From Duganella lactea (GTDB taxonomy: Bacteria; Pseudomonadota; Gammaproteobacteria; Burkholderiales; Burkholderiaceae_D): 64,000 nucleotides of DNA. The stretch covers positions 94,686 through 158,685 of the forward strand of contig NZ_WWCP01000003.1 in assembly GCF_009857505.1 (NCBI RefSeq). Direction: 5' to 3'. Position numbers and translations under genes: made by a program. Numbering within the stretch: the first letter of the stretch is position 1; every line of letters begins with the position of its first letter. Below, in pieces: positions 8,021 through 18,230 of the stretch. The notes beneath the pieces are model-generated. The model was not told the origin of the DNA, ran no database searches, and saw only the letters and a program-made list of their open reading frames with translations.

Positions 8021-8524
8021 TTACAGCTGACCCAGCAGGGTTTCAGCGTTCGACACCTCGAACTTGCCGCCCTGCTCGACGTTGAGCTGCTTGACCACGC
8101 CATCCACCGCCAGCAGCGAGTAGCGCTGCGAACGGGTGCCCATGCCGAACTTGCTGAAGTCGGCGTCCAGCCCCAGCGCTTTCGCGTAGGCGGCGTTGCC
8201 GTCGGCCATCATGCGGACGATGCCGGTGGCTTTCTGGTCGCGGCCCCATGCGCCCATGACGAAGGCGTCATTGACCGAGATGCACCAGATTTCATCCACG
8301 CCCTTGGCTTTCAGCTGGTCGGCCAGCTTGACGTAGCCGGGCACGTGCTGCGCCGAGCAGGTCGGGGTGTAGGCGCCCGGCAGGCCGAAGATGGCAATGG
8401 TTTTGCCCTTGACCAGATCCTGCACGTTGAAGGTATTCGGGCCCAGCGCGCAGCCTTCGGTTTCGGTTTCGATGAATTCGGACAGGCTGCCTTCCGGCAG
8501 TTTGTCGCCGATCTTGATGGTCAT
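8021..8524 (-). CDS. Peroxiredoxin, Prx5-like (redoxin family)
   Basis: The protein has 167 residues. The active-site motif PGAYTPTCSAQHVPGY holds the peroxidatic Cys in the TxxC context, and IWCISVNDAFVMGAWG is typical of the Prx5/AhpE-like subgroup that reduces hydroperoxides with thiol or glutaredoxin help. It is cytoplasmic, with no signal peptide. It starts just downstream of the ftsZ terminator and is read in the same direction. A peroxiredoxin after ftsZ is a recurring arrangement in Burkholderiales; lpxC, which often follows, is absent here. Confidence 0.93.
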   Translation of the reverse strand: MTIKIGDKLPEGSLSEFIETETEGCALGPNTFNVQDLVKGKTIAIFGLPGAYTPTCSAQHVPGYVKLADQLKAKGVDEIWCISVNDAFVMGAWGRDQKATGIVRMMADGNAAYAKALGLDADFSKFGMGTRSQRYSLLAVDGVVKQLNVEQGGKFEVSNAETLLGQL

Positions 8525-8548
8525 GGATAACTCCTTTTATAAATATAA

Positions 8549-8576
8549 AAAGAGCCGCACCAAGGTGCGGCTCTTT
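8549..8576 (-). terminator. Intrinsic terminator after ftsZ (end of dcw cluster)
   Basis: A 13-bp arm AAAGAGCCGCACC pairs with GGTGCGGCTCTTT around a 2-base loop, and on the minus strand the stem runs into TTTTT. It lies 25 bases past the ftsZ stop and closes the dcw transcript before the peroxiredoxin gene. Confidence 0.88.
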
Positions 8577-8601
8577 CCTTGGGTGGAACCCGAAGTATGC
8601 C

Positions 8602-9828
8602 TTAATCGGCCTGTTTGCGCAGGAAGGCTGGAATGTCGTAGGTTTCCATGCCGTTCTTCTCCATCGCGCGCACTTGCTCCGACGCCGACTCGCGACGCCA
8701 TACCGCCGGCGCCTTCATGCCGTCGAACGCCGGTGCCGCGCCGCCGCCCATGCCGCCGGCCGCGCCCATCGACAGACCCTGCGACGCCGCCGCGCCGCCC
8801 ATGCCAGCCGATGGCATCATCGGGCTGTTGTGGGTGCCGGTGCGCAGCATTTGCTGCGGTACCAGTTGCACGTGTTTCTTGGCTTTGCCCAGGCCGGTCG
8901 CAACCACGGTCACGCGGATGCTGTCGCCCATGTCGTCGTCGTAGGCGATACCCTGGGCGATCGACGCGTCCGGCGCGGCGAAGGCGCGCACGGCGGCCAT
9001 GACTTCCTTGATCTCCTTGCCTTTCAGGCCGCGCGACGCGGTGACGTTCACCAGCACGCCGCGGGCGCCCGACAGGTCGACGCCGTCCAGCAGCGGCGAA
9101 GCCACGGCTTGTTCGGCGGCGATGCGAGCGCGGTCCACGCCGGCGGCGGTGGCGGTGCCCATCATCGCCTTGCCCTGCTCGCCCATGATGGTCTTGACGT
9201 CGTTGAAGTCGACATTGATGTGGCCCGGCACGTTGATGATCTCGGCGATACCGGCGACCGCGTTGTTCAGCACATCGTCGGCGTGTTGCAGCCATTCGAT
9301 CAGCGATTCGTCCTCGTAGATCTCTTCCAGCTTCTCGTTCAGGATGACGATCAGCGAGTCGACGTTGGCCGACAGCTGTTCCAGGCCTTCGTCGGCGATG
9401 TCCATGCACTTCTGGCCTTCGTGCGAGAACGGCTTCGAGACCACCGCCACCGTCAGTGCGCCCAGCGACTTGGCCACTTCGGCGACGATCGGCGCGGCGC
9501 CGGTGCCGGTGCCGCCGCCCATGCCGGCGGCGATGAACACCATGTGCGCGCCGCGCAGCGCGTCTTCAATGCGCGCGCGCGATTCTTCCGCCAGCTTGCG
9601 GCCGACGTCCGGCTTCATGCCGGCGCCCAGACCGGTGTCGCCGATCTGGATCACGTTGCCGGCCTTGGAGGTCGCCAGCGCCTGCGCGTCGGTATTGGCG
9701 GCGATGAACTCCACGCCGGACATGCCTTTGTTGATCATGTGCTGCACCGCATTGCCACCCGCACCGCCGACCCCGACGACCTTGATGACGGTGCCCAAAG
9801 CTGCGTTATCGACCATATCGAACTCCAT
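8602..9828 (-). CDS. ftsZ: Cell division protein FtsZ (tubulin-like GTPase)
   Basis: The protein has 408 residues. GTP-binding elements are visible: VVGVGGAGGNAVQHM, IAANTDAQAL and the tubulin signature GGGTGTGAAP. After the GTPase core there is a Gly/Met/Ala-rich linker (about residues 320-390). The conserved C-terminal peptide YDIPAFLRKQAD contacts FtsA and ZipA-type partners. It polymerises into the Z ring at midcell. It is last in the minus-strand dcw cluster, with a 158-base gap to ftsA that may hold its own promoter. Confidence 0.98.
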   Translation of the reverse strand: MEFDMVDNAALGTVIKVVGVGGAGGNAVQHMINKGMSGVEFIAANTDAQALATSKAGNVIQIGDTGLGAGMKPDVGRKLAEESRARIEDALRGAHMVFIAAGMGGGTGTGAAPIVAEVAKSLGALTVAVVSKPFSHEGQKCMDIADEGLEQLSANVDSLIVILNEKLEEIYEDESLIEWLQHADDVLNNAVAGIAEIINVPGHINVDFNDVKTIMGEQGKAMMGTATAAGVDRARIAAEQAVASPLLDGVDLSGARGVLVNVTASRGLKGKEIKEVMAAVRAFAAPDASIAQGIAYDDDMGDSIRVTVVATGLGKAKKHVQLVPQQMLRTGTHNSPMMPSAGMGGAAASQGLSMGAAGGMGGGAAPAFDGMKAPAVWRRESASEQVRAMEKNGMETYDIPAFLRKQAD

Positions 9829-9925
9829 GATGTGACTCCCTATCAGTATGCGGTTTCCAAGCGCCAGTCCTCATAATGGTAGGAGAACTGGAGATTGAAA
9901 ACTGCGGTTTAATATAAAAAATTTC

Positions 9926-9985
9926 GTTGTGTGTGCTGCGTTGTTTGTCGTGCTGCGTTATTTCGTACTGCGTATTTCGTACTGC
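9926..9985 (-). repeat. Four imperfect GCAGYAC direct repeats between ftsA and ftsZ
   Basis: Read on the minus strand, four units follow each other: GCAGTACGAAATAC, GCAGTACGAAATAAC, GCAGCACGACAAACAAC and GCAGCACACACAAC (14, 15, 17 and 14 bases). They begin directly after the ftsA stop. A TATATT hexamer at 9911-9916 follows, which could be the -10 of an ftsZ promoter. The array may be a regulator-binding site; no known factor is assigned. Confidence 0.7.
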
Positions 9986-9986
9986 C

Positions 9987-11219
9987 TCAGAAATTCCCGA
10001 GGAACCATTCCTTCATGCGCTGCCAAACTGCTTTAACCGATCCATCCTGCCGCGTGACGATGTGGCCACGCAGGTACTGCTTTTTCGCTTCCTGCAGCAG
10101 GCCAAGCACGGTCGCGTAGCGCGGGCTGCGCACCACGTCGGCCAGCTGGCCGCGGTAGTCCGGCGTGCCGAGGCGCGCCGGCTTGAGGAAAATATCTTCC
10201 GCCATCTCGACCATGCCCGGCATGATCGAGGTGCCGCCGGTGAGCACAATGCCCGACGACAGCACGCCCTCGTAACCCGACTCGCGCACCACCTGGTGCA
10301 CCATCGCGAACAACTCTTCCACGCGCGGCTCGATGACGGCGGCCAGCGCCTGACGCGACAGGTTGCGCGGACCACGGTCGCCCAGCCCCGGCACCTCCAG
10401 CGATTCGCCCGGATCGGCCAGTACCTGCTTGGCGACGCCGTAGCGGATCTTGATCTCTTCCGCCTCGGTGGTCGGGGTGCGCAGCGCCATGGCGATGTCG
10501 TTGGTGATCTGGTCGCCGGCGATCGGGATCACCGCCGTGTGACGGATCGCGCCGTCCGAGAACACCGCCACGTCGGTGGTGCCGCCGCCGATGTCGATCA
10601 GCACCACGCCCAGTTCCTTCTCGTCGCCGGTCAGCACCGCGTCGGCCGAAGCCATCGGCTGCAGGATCAGGTCCGACACTTCCAGGCCGCAGCGGCGCAC
10701 GCACTTGACGATGTTCTGCACCGCCGACACCGCGCCGGTGACGATGTGCACCTTCACCTCCAGCCGGATGCCGCTCATGCCGATCGGCTCGCGCACATCT
10801 TCCTGGCTGTCGACGATGAACTCCTGCGGCACCGTATGCAGCAATTGCTGATCGGTCGGGATGTTAACCGCCTTTGCCGTTTCGATGACGCGCGCTACGT
10901 CGGTGGCCGTTACTTCCTTGTCCTTGATCGCCACCATGCCGCTCGAATTGAAGCTGCGGATATGGCTGCCGGCGATGCCCGCGTAGACATTGCGGATCTT
11001 GCAGTCGGCCATCAGCTCCGCTTCCTCAAGCGCGCGCTGGATCGATTCAACGGTCGCCTCGATGTTGACCACTACACCCTTTTTCAGGCCGCGCGATTCG
11101 TGCTGGCCCAGGCCGATCACTTCGTGGCGTCCATCGCCCATCACCTCGGCCACCACCGCCACCACCTTGGAGGTGCCGATATCGAGGCCGACGATCAGGT
11201 TTTTCGCGTCTTTAGTCAT
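9987..11219 (-). CDS. ftsA: Cell division protein FtsA (actin-like Z-ring anchor)
   Basis: The protein has 410 residues. Actin-fold motifs are present: phosphate 1 IVGLDIGTSKVVAVV, the SHI-containing 1C subdomain (AGIAGSHIRSF), VVLIDIGGGTTDVAVF (phosphate 2) and GIVLTGGTSIMPGM (adenosine motif). The C-terminal amphipathic end RMKEWFLGNF is the membrane-targeting sequence. FtsA tethers FtsZ and recruits later divisome proteins. It lies 14 bases downstream of ftsQ. Confidence 0.97.
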   Translation of the reverse strand: MTKDAKNLIVGLDIGTSKVVAVVAEVMGDGRHEVIGLGQHESRGLKKGVVVNIEATVESIQRALEEAELMADCKIRNVYAGIAGSHIRSFNSSGMVAIKDKEVTATDVARVIETAKAVNIPTDQQLLHTVPQEFIVDSQEDVREPIGMSGIRLEVKVHIVTGAVSAVQNIVKCVRRCGLEVSDLILQPMASADAVLTGDEKELGVVLIDIGGGTTDVAVFSDGAIRHTAVIPIAGDQITNDIAMALRTPTTEAEEIKIRYGVAKQVLADPGESLEVPGLGDRGPRNLSRQALAAVIEPRVEELFAMVHQVVRESGYEGVLSSGIVLTGGTSIMPGMVEMAEDIFLKPARLGTPDYRGQLADVVRSPRYATVLGLLQEAKKQYLRGHIVTRQDGSVKAVWQRMKEWFLGNF

Positions 11220-11233
11220 TTCTTTTCTGCCTG

Positions 11234-12028
11234 CTAGTTATGCTTCGGTGCCGTTTTTTTCGGTTTTGGTTTGGCGCCTTCCGCCGGAATCTTCAATCCC
11301 TGTGCACTCAGCGCCAAACCGTTCTGATACCGCATGTCTATCGTGTCTATATTTGGTAGATGCTCCACCAGTTGCGGATAAATCCCCACCAGGCGGTCCA
11401 CCCTTTCCTTCAATGTAGCGCTGCTCTGTTCCCGTCCCAGCGCCACGCTGGTGCCGTTATCCAGCGTCACCGTCCACGCGTAGCGGCTGGACAGCGACAG
11501 CGCCTGCGGCACCAGCTTCAGCGGCGCGAACCAGCTGCGCAACTCGCCGTACCGCGACAACACTTCCTTCTCACTTCCATCCGGTCCGTCGAACGCCGGC
11601 AGCGCATGGTCCTCTTCCGCCTCGGCCAAATTGGCGGTGAACACATCGCCCTTGACCGACAGCAGCCGCCCATCCTCGCCCCAGGTGCCGAGTGCCTCAT
11701 GCTCCTCCAGCGCCACGATCAACTGGTCCGGCCATTCGCGGCGCACCGTTGCGCGGCGTACCCAGGGCACCGCCTCGAACACCTGCCGCACCGTGTCCAG
11801 ATTGGTGGTGAAGAAATTGCCCTTGATACGTCCCAGCGCGCTGTTACGCAGCGTCAGGTGATTCACATGCCTCAGTTCTTCGTTACCGATATTCTCAATA
11901 CGAATGGTGCGCAGGTTGAACATCGGACGCTGCGACACCCACCACACGCCCGACGCGATACAGGCCAGGATCGTCAGCACCAACAGGCCGCTGGCGGTAG
12001 CATTCAAAGCCTTCGCGTCATGCCACAT
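11234..12028 (-). CDS. ftsQ: Cell division protein FtsQ
   Basis: The protein has 264 residues: a short cytoplasmic end, one transmembrane helix (GLLVLTILACIASGVWWV), a POTRA domain (FNLRTIRIENIGNEELRHV to the VRRATVRREWPDQLIVALEEHEALGTW segment) and the FtsQ beta domain. The tail is Lys/Pro-rich (AKPKPKKTAPKHN). FtsQ bridges FtsL/FtsB and the FtsWI synthase in the periplasm. It lies 7 bases downstream of ddlB. Confidence 0.95.
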   Translation of the reverse strand: MWHDAKALNATASGLLVLTILACIASGVWWVSQRPMFNLRTIRIENIGNEELRHVNHLTLRNSALGRIKGNFFTTNLDTVRQVFEAVPWVRRATVRREWPDQLIVALEEHEALGTWGEDGRLLSVKGDVFTANLAEAEEDHALPAFDGPDGSEKEVLSRYGELRSWFAPLKLVPQALSLSSRYAWTVTLDNGTSVALGREQSSATLKERVDRLVGIYPQLVEHLPNIDTIDMRYQNGLALSAQGLKIPAEGAKPKPKKTAPKHN

Positions 12029-12035
12029 CTACTGC

Positions 12036-13022
12036 TTACCCCTTCATCTGAGGTTGAGCCAACTTCAAGCGCGCGCCGCGCAGGATTTCCACGCACAGGT
12101 CTTCATAGCTGACGCCTTCCGCGCGCGCCGCCATCGGCACCAGCGAGTGCCCGGTCATGCCCGGCGAGGTGTTCACCTCCAGCAGGAAAGGCTTCTGGTC
12201 ACGCTCGCGCAGCAGCACGTCCACGCGTCCCCAGCCCTCGCAACCCAGCGCGCGATAAGCTTCCACGGCGATACGGCGCATTTCCTCGCTCAGCGCTTCG
12301 GGCAGCGCGGCCGGGCAGAAATACTGGGTATCGTCGGTGAAGTACTTGTTCTGGTAGTCGTAATTGCCTTCCGGCGCGACGATTTCCACCACCGGCAGCG
12401 CGCGCGCGGTGCCGCCGCCGCCCAGGATGGCGACCGTGAATTCGCGTCCGGTGACAAATTCCTCCGCCAGCACCGAGTCGTCCAACGCGGCGGCGGTGTC
12501 GTAGGCGGCCTTGAATTCAGCCGCTTCGTTCACCTTGGTGATGCCGATGGTCGAACCTTCATGCGGCGGCTTGACGATCAGCGGCAAGCCCAGATCGGCG
12601 GCGGTGGCCGCCAGGTCCGACTGCGCGTTCAGCACCGCATAGCGCGGGGTCGGCAGGCCGGCGTTCAGCCACACGATCTTGGTGGTGATCTTGTCCATGC
12701 CCACCGAACTGGCCATCACGCCGCTACCGGTGTAGGGAATACCCAGCAGTTCCAGCGCGCCCTGCAGGCTGCCGTCTTCGCCGTAGCGGCCGTGCAGCGC
12801 GATGAACACGCGGTCGAATTTTTCCGCCGCCAGTTCGGCCAGCGAGCGTTGGCCCGGATCGAACGGATGGGCGTCGATGCCTTTGCTTTGCAGCGCCGCC
12901 AGCACGCCGGCGCCGGACATGTTCGACACTTCGCGTTCCGCCGAGCGGCCGCCAAGCAGCACGCCAACTTTGCCGAATGCTTTTGCATCTTGTGCGCTTA
13001 ATGGATTAACGAGGGTACTCAC
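12036..13022 (-). CDS. ddlB: D-alanine--D-alanine ligase
   Basis: This 328-residue ATP-grasp enzyme joins two D-Ala for the peptidoglycan stem. Seen: [19 protein letters not shown] (N-terminal binding loop), [47 protein letters not shown] and the end [17 protein letters not shown] with metal-binding residues. It is cytoplasmic. The start lies 3 bases after the murC stop, within the tightly packed cluster. Confidence 0.97.
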   Translation of the reverse strand: MSTLVNPLSAQDAKAFGKVGVLLGGRSAEREVSNMSGAGVLAALQSKGIDAHPFDPGQRSLAELAAEKFDRVFIALHGRYGEDGSLQGALELLGIPYTGSGVMASSVGMDKITTKIVWLNAGLPTPRYAVLNAQSDLAATAADLGLPLIVKPPHEGSTIGITKVNEAAEFKAAYDTAAALDDSVLAEEFVTGREFTVAILGGGGTARALPVVEIVAPEGNYDYQNKYFTDDTQYFCPAALPEALSEEMRRIAVEAYRALGCEGWGRVDVLLRERDQKPFLLEVNTSPGMTGHSLVPMAARAEGVSYEDLCVEILRGARLKLAQPQMKG

Positions 13023-13025
13023 GAT

Positions 13026-14429
13026 TCAGACCTTTGGATAATTAGTCAGTTTGGCAGGGACGCCGCTGATCGAGCCTGCGCCCATGGTCATGACGACATC
13101 GCCGTCACGCACCACGCCCATGATGGTCTCCGGCATATCGCCGATGGCCTCAACAAAAATTGGTTCCGTCTTGCCGCGTGCGCGCAGCGCGTGCGCCAGC
13201 GCGCGGCCGTCGGCCGCCACCACCGGCGCTTCGCCGGCGGCGTACACTTCGCCCAGCACCAGCACGTCCGGCGTGCCGAGGACTTTGACGAAGTCTTCGA
13301 ACAGGTCGCGCGTGCGGCTGTAACGGTGCGGCTGGAAGGCCAGCACCAGGCGGCGGCCCGGATAGGCGGCGCGCGCGGCGGCCATGGTCACGTCCATTTC
13401 CAGCGGGTGGTGGCCGAAGTCGTCCACCAAAGTAAACGTGCCGCCACCGGCATTGTCACCAACGATCGCCACGTTGCCGTACTTCGTGAAGCGGCGGCCA
13501 ACGCCGGCAAAGCCAGCAAGGCCGGCCTGCGTGGCGCTGTCCGGGATATTGATCTCGCGGGCGATCGCGACGGCCGAGCAGGCATTCTGCACATTGTGCA
13601 GGCCTGGCTGGTTCAGCACCACGTCCAGGTCCGGATAGCCCTCCTGCTGAACGGTGAAGTGCATTTCCACGCCGACGGCGCGCGCGTTCACGGCACGCAC
13701 TTCGGCGTCTTCGGCAAAGCCGTAGGTGGTGACCGGTTTGGTCACGTGCGGCAGGATCGAGCGCACATGCGGATCGTCGATGCACAGCATGGCGCGGCCG
13801 TAGAACGGCAGGCGATGCGTGAAGTGGACGAAGGCCTGCTTGAGCTTCTCGAAATCGTGCTCGTAGGTTTCCATGTGATCGGCGTCGATGTTGGTGATCA
13901 CTTCGATCATCGGCGTCAGGTTCAGGAACGAGGCGTCCGACTCGTCGGCTTCCGCCACCAGATAGTCGCCGGTGCCCAGCTTGGCGTTGGCGCCGGCGCT
14001 GGTCAGGCGACCGCCGATGACGAAGGTCGGATCGAGGCCGCCCTGCGCCAGCACCGATGCCACCAGGCTGGTGGTGGTGGTCTTGCCGTGGGTGCCGGCA
14101 ATGGCGATGCCGCGCTTCAGGCGCATCAACTCGCCCAGCATCACCGCGCGCGGCACGATGGGAATCTTGCGGCTGCGCGCCGCCACGACTTCAGGGTTGT
14201 CCTGCTGTACAGCGGTCGAGGTGACGACGGCATCGGCCTGGCCGATGTTTTCCGCCGCATGGCCCTGATACACGGTCGCGCCCATGTCGGCCAGACGCTG
14301 AGTGACAGCGTTGCTGCCCAGGTCCGAGCCGGACACGTTGTAGCCCAGCGTGAGCAGCACTTCGGCGATGCCGCTCATGCCGCTGCCGCCAATGCCGACG
14401 AAGTGTATGTTCTGTACTTTGTGTTTCAC
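13026..14429 (-). CDS. murC: UDP-N-acetylmuramate--L-alanine ligase MurC
   Basis: The protein has 467 residues. The nucleotide loop [18 protein letters not shown], the ATP P-loop [26 protein letters not shown] and FGHHPLEM followed by FQPHRYSRT are characteristic of Mur ligases and of MurC in particular. It adds L-Ala to UDP-MurNAc. The gene overlaps murG by 4 bases, so translation is probably coupled. Confidence 0.97.
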   Translation of the reverse strand: MKHKVQNIHFVGIGGSGMSGIAEVLLTLGYNVSGSDLGSNAVTQRLADMGATVYQGHAAENIGQADAVVTSTAVQQDNPEVVAARSRKIPIVPRAVMLGELMRLKRGIAIAGTHGKTTTTSLVASVLAQGGLDPTFVIGGRLTSAGANAKLGTGDYLVAEADESDASFLNLTPMIEVITNIDADHMETYEHDFEKLKQAFVHFTHRLPFYGRAMLCIDDPHVRSILPHVTKPVTTYGFAEDAEVRAVNARAVGVEMHFTVQQEGYPDLDVVLNQPGLHNVQNACSAVAIAREINIPDSATQAGLAGFAGVGRRFTKYGNVAIVGDNAGGGTFTLVDDFGHHPLEMDVTMAAARAAYPGRRLVLAFQPHRYSRTRDLFEDFVKVLGTPDVLVLGEVYAAGEAPVVAADGRALAHALRARGKTEPIFVEAIGDMPETIMGVVRDGDVVMTMGAGSISGVPAKLTNYPKV

Positions 14430-15505
14430 AGCTTATCCAATGCTAATTCTTCCAAAACGACTGCGATTGCTTCATTCGCATCGCGCTTGCCGACTTCGCG
14501 CGCCGCCTCGGCCATCGCCAGGCAGGACGCGCGGGTCAGCGTTTTCAACAGCGTCGCGGCACTCTGCGCGCTCAATTCCGTCTGCGGCATATGGATCGCC
14601 GCCTTCTGCTGCGCCATCCACTGCGCGTTGTCGCGCTGGTGGCTGGTGGTCGACGCCACCAGCGGCACCAGCACGCTGGCCACACCCGCCGCCGTCAACT
14701 CGGACACGGTGATGGCGCCGGCGCGGCAAATCACCAGATCAGCCGCGCTGTAGGCGGCCGCCATGTCGTCGATGAAGTCGACCACATTGGCCGTCACGCC
14801 GGCCTGCTGATACGCCTGGCGCAGCGCATCGATATTCTTCTTGCCCGACTGGTGCGTCACCAGCGGACGCTGTGCTTCCGGGATCAGCGCCAGCGCCGCC
14901 GGCAGCACATCGTTCAGCGCCCTGGCGCCCAGACTGCCGCCCACCACCAGGATGCGCAGCGGGCCTTCGCGGCCGGCAAAACGCTGCGCCGGCGACGCCA
15001 TGTCCAAAATTTCCTTGCGCACCGGATTACCCGACACCACCGCCTTGCTGGCCGCGCTGCCGAAATCGGCCGGGAAGCCGAAGCACACGCGGTCGGCGAA
15101 CGGCACCAGCGTTTTATTCGACAGCAGCAGCGCCGCGTCGGCGTTCACCAGCACCAGCGGCGTGCCGCGCATGCGCGACATCAGGCCACCCGGTACGGTG
15201 ACGTAACCGCCCATGCCCAGCACCACGTCCGGTTTGCGGCGGCCGATGAAGCCGAAGCAGTCGGCAAACGCCTTCACCATCTTCAGCGCGCCGCCCAGCG
15301 AGTGCTTCAGGCCCTTGCCGCGCATGCCGGTGAAGTTGATGCTGTCCATCGCGATGCCGTGCTTCGGCACCAGCTCCTGCTCCATGCCGGTGGACGTGCC
15401 CAGCCAGCTCACTTCCCAGCCGCGCTCGCGCATCGTTTGCGCGATCGCCAGACCCGGGAAAATATGGCCGCCGGTGCCCGCCGCCATGATCATCAGTCGT
15501 TTCAT
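14426..15505 (-). CDS. murG: UDP-GlcNAc:lipid I N-acetylglucosaminyltransferase MurG
   Basis: The protein has 359 residues and a GT-B fold. The N-terminal G loop is [18 protein letters not shown], the second loop [13 protein letters not shown], and the C-terminal UDP-GlcNAc site shows [15 protein letters not shown] and [24 protein letters not shown]. It converts lipid I to lipid II on the inner face of the cytoplasmic membrane. It overlaps ftsW and murC by 4 bases each. Confidence 0.97.
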   Translation of the reverse strand: MKRLMIMAAGTGGHIFPGLAIAQTMRERGWEVSWLGTSTGMEQELVPKHGIAMDSINFTGMRGKGLKHSLGGALKMVKAFADCFGFIGRRKPDVVLGMGGYVTVPGGLMSRMRGTPLVLVNADAALLLSNKTLVPFADRVCFGFPADFGSAASKAVVSGNPVRKEILDMASPAQRFAGREGPLRILVVGGSLGARALNDVLPAALALIPEAQRPLVTHQSGKKNIDALRQAYQQAGVTANVVDFIDDMAAAYSAADLVICRAGAITVSELTAAGVASVLVPLVASTTSHQRDNAQWMAQQKAAIHMPQTELSAQSAATLLKTLTRASCLAMAEAAREVGKRDANEAIAVVLEELALDKL

Positions 15506-16722
15506 AGTCTGCCACCGCGCATCAGTACCCGGTTCTCGTAGTCGATCCGGAGCAGGATCGCGAGTCCGATGCAGTTAATTACAACGCCCGTGCCGCCATA
15601 GCTCATCAGCGGCAGGGTCAAGCCCTTGGTTGGCAGTAAGCCCAGGTTCACACCCATGTTGATAAACGTCTGCACGCCGATCCAGATGCCGATGCCCTTG
15701 GCCGTCAGGCCGGCGAAGGTCTGGTCGATGGCGATGGCCTGGCGGCCGATGTCGAAGGCGCGCTTGATGATCCAGTAGAACAGCGCGATCACCACCAGCA
15801 CGCCGGCCAGGCCCAGTTCCTCGCCGATCACCGCCAGCAGGAAGTCGGTATGCGCTTCCGGCAGGTAGTGCAGCTTTTCCACGCTGCCCCCCAGGCCCAC
15901 GCCAAAAATCTCGCCGCGCCCGAAAGCGATCAGCGAGTGGGTCAGCTGATAAGCCTTGTTCAGCGCATTGTCTTCTTCCCACGGATTCAGGTAGGCGAAG
16001 TAACGCTCGCGGCGGAATTTGGACAGCGCGATGATCGAGACAAAAATCGTCACCAGCACGGCGCCGATACCACCGAACCAGATGGCGTTGATCCCGCCCA
16101 GGAACAGAATGCCCATGGCGATACAAACAATCACGCCGAAAGCGCCCAGGTCCGGCTCCAGCAGCAGCAGCAGGCCAACAAAGCCGATCGCCGCCGCCAT
16201 CGGCATGAAACCCTTGGTCAGCTTGTGCATGTACTGCTGCTTGCGTACCGTATAGTCGGCGGCGTACAGCACGGCGACGACCTTCATCAGTTCCGACGGC
16301 TGCACATTGAACACCTTCAGCGACAGCCAGCGGCGGCCGCCGTTGACCACCACGCCAATGCCGGGGATCAGCACCAGCACCAGCAGCACCAGCGTGCCGA
16401 TGAACAAATATGGCGCGGCCTTCTGCAAGTCGGCGACGCGGATGCGGAACACGAACAGGCCGGCGATCAGCGAGACCGCGATGAACATCGCCTGACGCTG
16501 AAGGAAGTAGACGTTCTGCCAGCGCGCGTAGGCGGCAAACTTCGGCGAATCCGGCAGCGAGATCGAGGCCGAGTACACCATCACCATCCCGAACAGCATC
16601 AGCAGCAGCGTGACCCAGACCAGCGGCTGGTCGTATTCCATCATCTTCGACTGCCGCGCGCGACTCTCCAGCGGCGATTCAGCCGACTTGGCACCAAAGC
16701 GGAACGGCAGCTGGAAGGCCAT
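15502..16722 (-). CDS. ftsW: FtsW, SEDS peptidoglycan glycosyltransferase of the divisome
   Basis: The protein has 406 residues with about ten membrane helices. SEDS motifs include [78 protein letters not shown] and the C-terminal [17 protein letters not shown]. It polymerises lipid II together with FtsI. The ATG at 16722 was chosen because it overlaps the murD stop (ATGA) and has GGAG upstream; a longer frame would extend far into murD. Confidence 0.95.
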   Translation of the reverse strand: MAFQLPFRFGAKSAESPLESRARQSKMMEYDQPLVWVTLLLMLFGMVMVYSASISLPDSPKFAAYARWQNVYFLQRQAMFIAVSLIAGLFVFRIRVADLQKAAPYLFIGTLVLLVLVLIPGIGVVVNGGRRWLSLKVFNVQPSELMKVVAVLYAADYTVRKQQYMHKLTKGFMPMAAAIGFVGLLLLLEPDLGAFGVIVCIAMGILFLGGINAIWFGGIGAVLVTIFVSIIALSKFRRERYFAYLNPWEEDNALNKAYQLTHSLIAFGRGEIFGVGLGGSVEKLHYLPEAHTDFLLAVIGEELGLAGVLVVIALFYWIIKRAFDIGRQAIAIDQTFAGLTAKGIGIWIGVQTFINMGVNLGLLPTKGLTLPLMSYGGTGVVINCIGLAILLRIDYENRVLMRGGRL

Positions 16723-18230
16723 CAGAGCTCCTGTCCAGCGTCGAGGGCGATATCGCGCACGGTGTCGATAAACACCTGGGCGCGATGCGCGTAGTTTTTG
16801 AACATGTCCATGCTGGCGCACGCGGGCGACAGCAGCACGGCGTCGCCGGCTTGCGCCAAGTCGCGCGCGCGCTGAACGGCTTGCGGCAGATCGGTGCTGC
16901 AGTCTTCCAGCGTAACGCCGGTATCGGCCAGCGCGGCACGGATCCGCGGCGCGTCGCGACCGATCAGCAGTACGGCGCGCGCGTATTGCGCGGTCGGTTC
17001 GGCCAGCGGCGCGAAGTCCTGGCCTTTGCCGTCACCGCCCATAATGACGACCAGACGCTGATGGTGGCCGGTGAATGCCTTGCCCAGGCCATTCAGCGCA
17101 GCCACGGTGGCGCCAACGTTGGTGCCTTTACTGTCGTCGTAATATTCAACGTCATTGATGGCGCTGACCAGCTCCACGCGGTGCGGCTGGCCGCGATATT
17201 CGCGCAGGCCGTGCAGCAGCGGCGCCAGTGGCAGATCGATGGCGCGGCACAGGGCCAGCGCGGCCAGCGCGTTGGCGGCGTTGTGGACGCCGCGAATTTG
17301 CAGCGCGTCCGCCGGCATCAGATTCTTGACCACGCATTCCACCGGCGGCGGTGGCGGATCGTTCTTCTTGCGTTTCTTCGGTTCGCCCTCCTCTTCGGCC
17401 GGAATGGCGGTGGCCAGCCACAGCACGCCGCGCTCGTTGTTCAGGCCAAGGTCGTCGCGCAGGGTTGGCGCGTCGGTGCCGAAGGTGACGTTATGGCCGT
17501 TGGCGCCGGCCATGCGCATGGTGGTGGCATCGTCGCGGTTCAACACGCGCACCGTGCTGGCGGCGAAAATGCGGTGTTTGGCGGCGGCGTAGGATGGCAT
17601 GTCGCCGTGCCAGTCCAGATGGTCCTGCGTAACGTTCAGCACAGTCGCCGTGTCGGCTTCCAGCGTGAAGGTGGTTTGCAGCTGGAAGGACGACAGTTCC
17701 AACACCCAGACTTCCGGCAAAGCGTCACCGTCCAGCACTTCGCGCAGCACGTCCAGCGCGGCGGGGCTGATGTTGCCGGCGACGCGCACGCTCTTGCCGG
17801 CGCGCTCGCACAGCTGGCCGACCAGCGTGGTCACGGTCGTCTTGCCGTTGGTGCCGGTGATGGCGATGATTTTCGGCGTGTAGCCCCGTTCCGCCTTCAG
17901 CGCTTCCAGCGCCTGCGCGAACAGTTCGATCTCGCCCCACACCTCGATGCCGGCGGCAGCGGCGGCCGGCGCAATCTGCGCCAGCTCGCGGTTGGGCGCC
18001 AGGCCAGGGCTAACGGCCACAAAATCCATCCCCTCCAGCAGCGACGCGCCGAACGGGCCGGCGACGAATTCCGCCGACGGCACGGCGGCCTGCAACGCTG
18101 GCAAACGATCCGGCACCTCACGCGTATCGGCAACGCGCACGCGCGCGCCGCTGCGGGCGAGCCACAACGCCATCGCCAGGCCGGATTCACCCAGCCCCAA
18201 TACCAGTGCGTTTTTGCCTTCGTAGATCAT
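16722..18230 (-). CDS. murD: UDP-N-acetylmuramoyl-L-alanine--D-glutamate ligase MurD
   Basis: The protein has 502 residues, some 60 longer than E. coli Mur[18 protein letters not shown] forms the N-terminal nucleotide fold, [15 protein letters not shown] the ATP P-loop, and [13 protein letters not shown] and [17 protein letters not shown] the substrate region. It adds D-Glu. Part of the extra length is a charged and Pro-rich insert at about residues 279-297 containing PKKRKK and a run of five prolines, an unusual low-complexity element in an enzyme core. It overlaps mraY by 1 base and ftsW by 1 base. Confidence 0.96.
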   Translation of the reverse strand: MIYEGKNALVLGLGESGLAMALWLARSGARVRVADTREVPDRLPALQAAVPSAEFVAGPFGASLLEGMDFVAVSPGLAPNRELAQIAPAAAAAGIEVWGEIELFAQALEALKAERGYTPKIIAITGTNGKTTVTTLVGQLCERAGKSVRVAGNISPAALDVLREVLDGDALPEVWVLELSSFQLQTTFTLEADTATVLNVTQDHLDWHGDMPSYAAAKHRIFAASTVRVLNRDDATTMRMAGANGHNVTFGTDAPTLRDDLGLNNERGVLWLATAIPAEEEGEPKKRKKNDPPPPPVECVVKNLMPADALQIRGVHNAANALAALALCRAIDLPLAPLLHGLREYRGQPHRVELVSAINDVEYYDDSKGTNVGATVAALNGLGKAFTGHHQRLVVIMGGDGKGQDFAPLAEPTAQYARAVLLIGRDAPRIRAALADTGVTLEDCSTDLPQAVQRARDLAQAGDAVLLSPACASMDMFKNYAHRAQVFIDTVRDIALDAGQEL

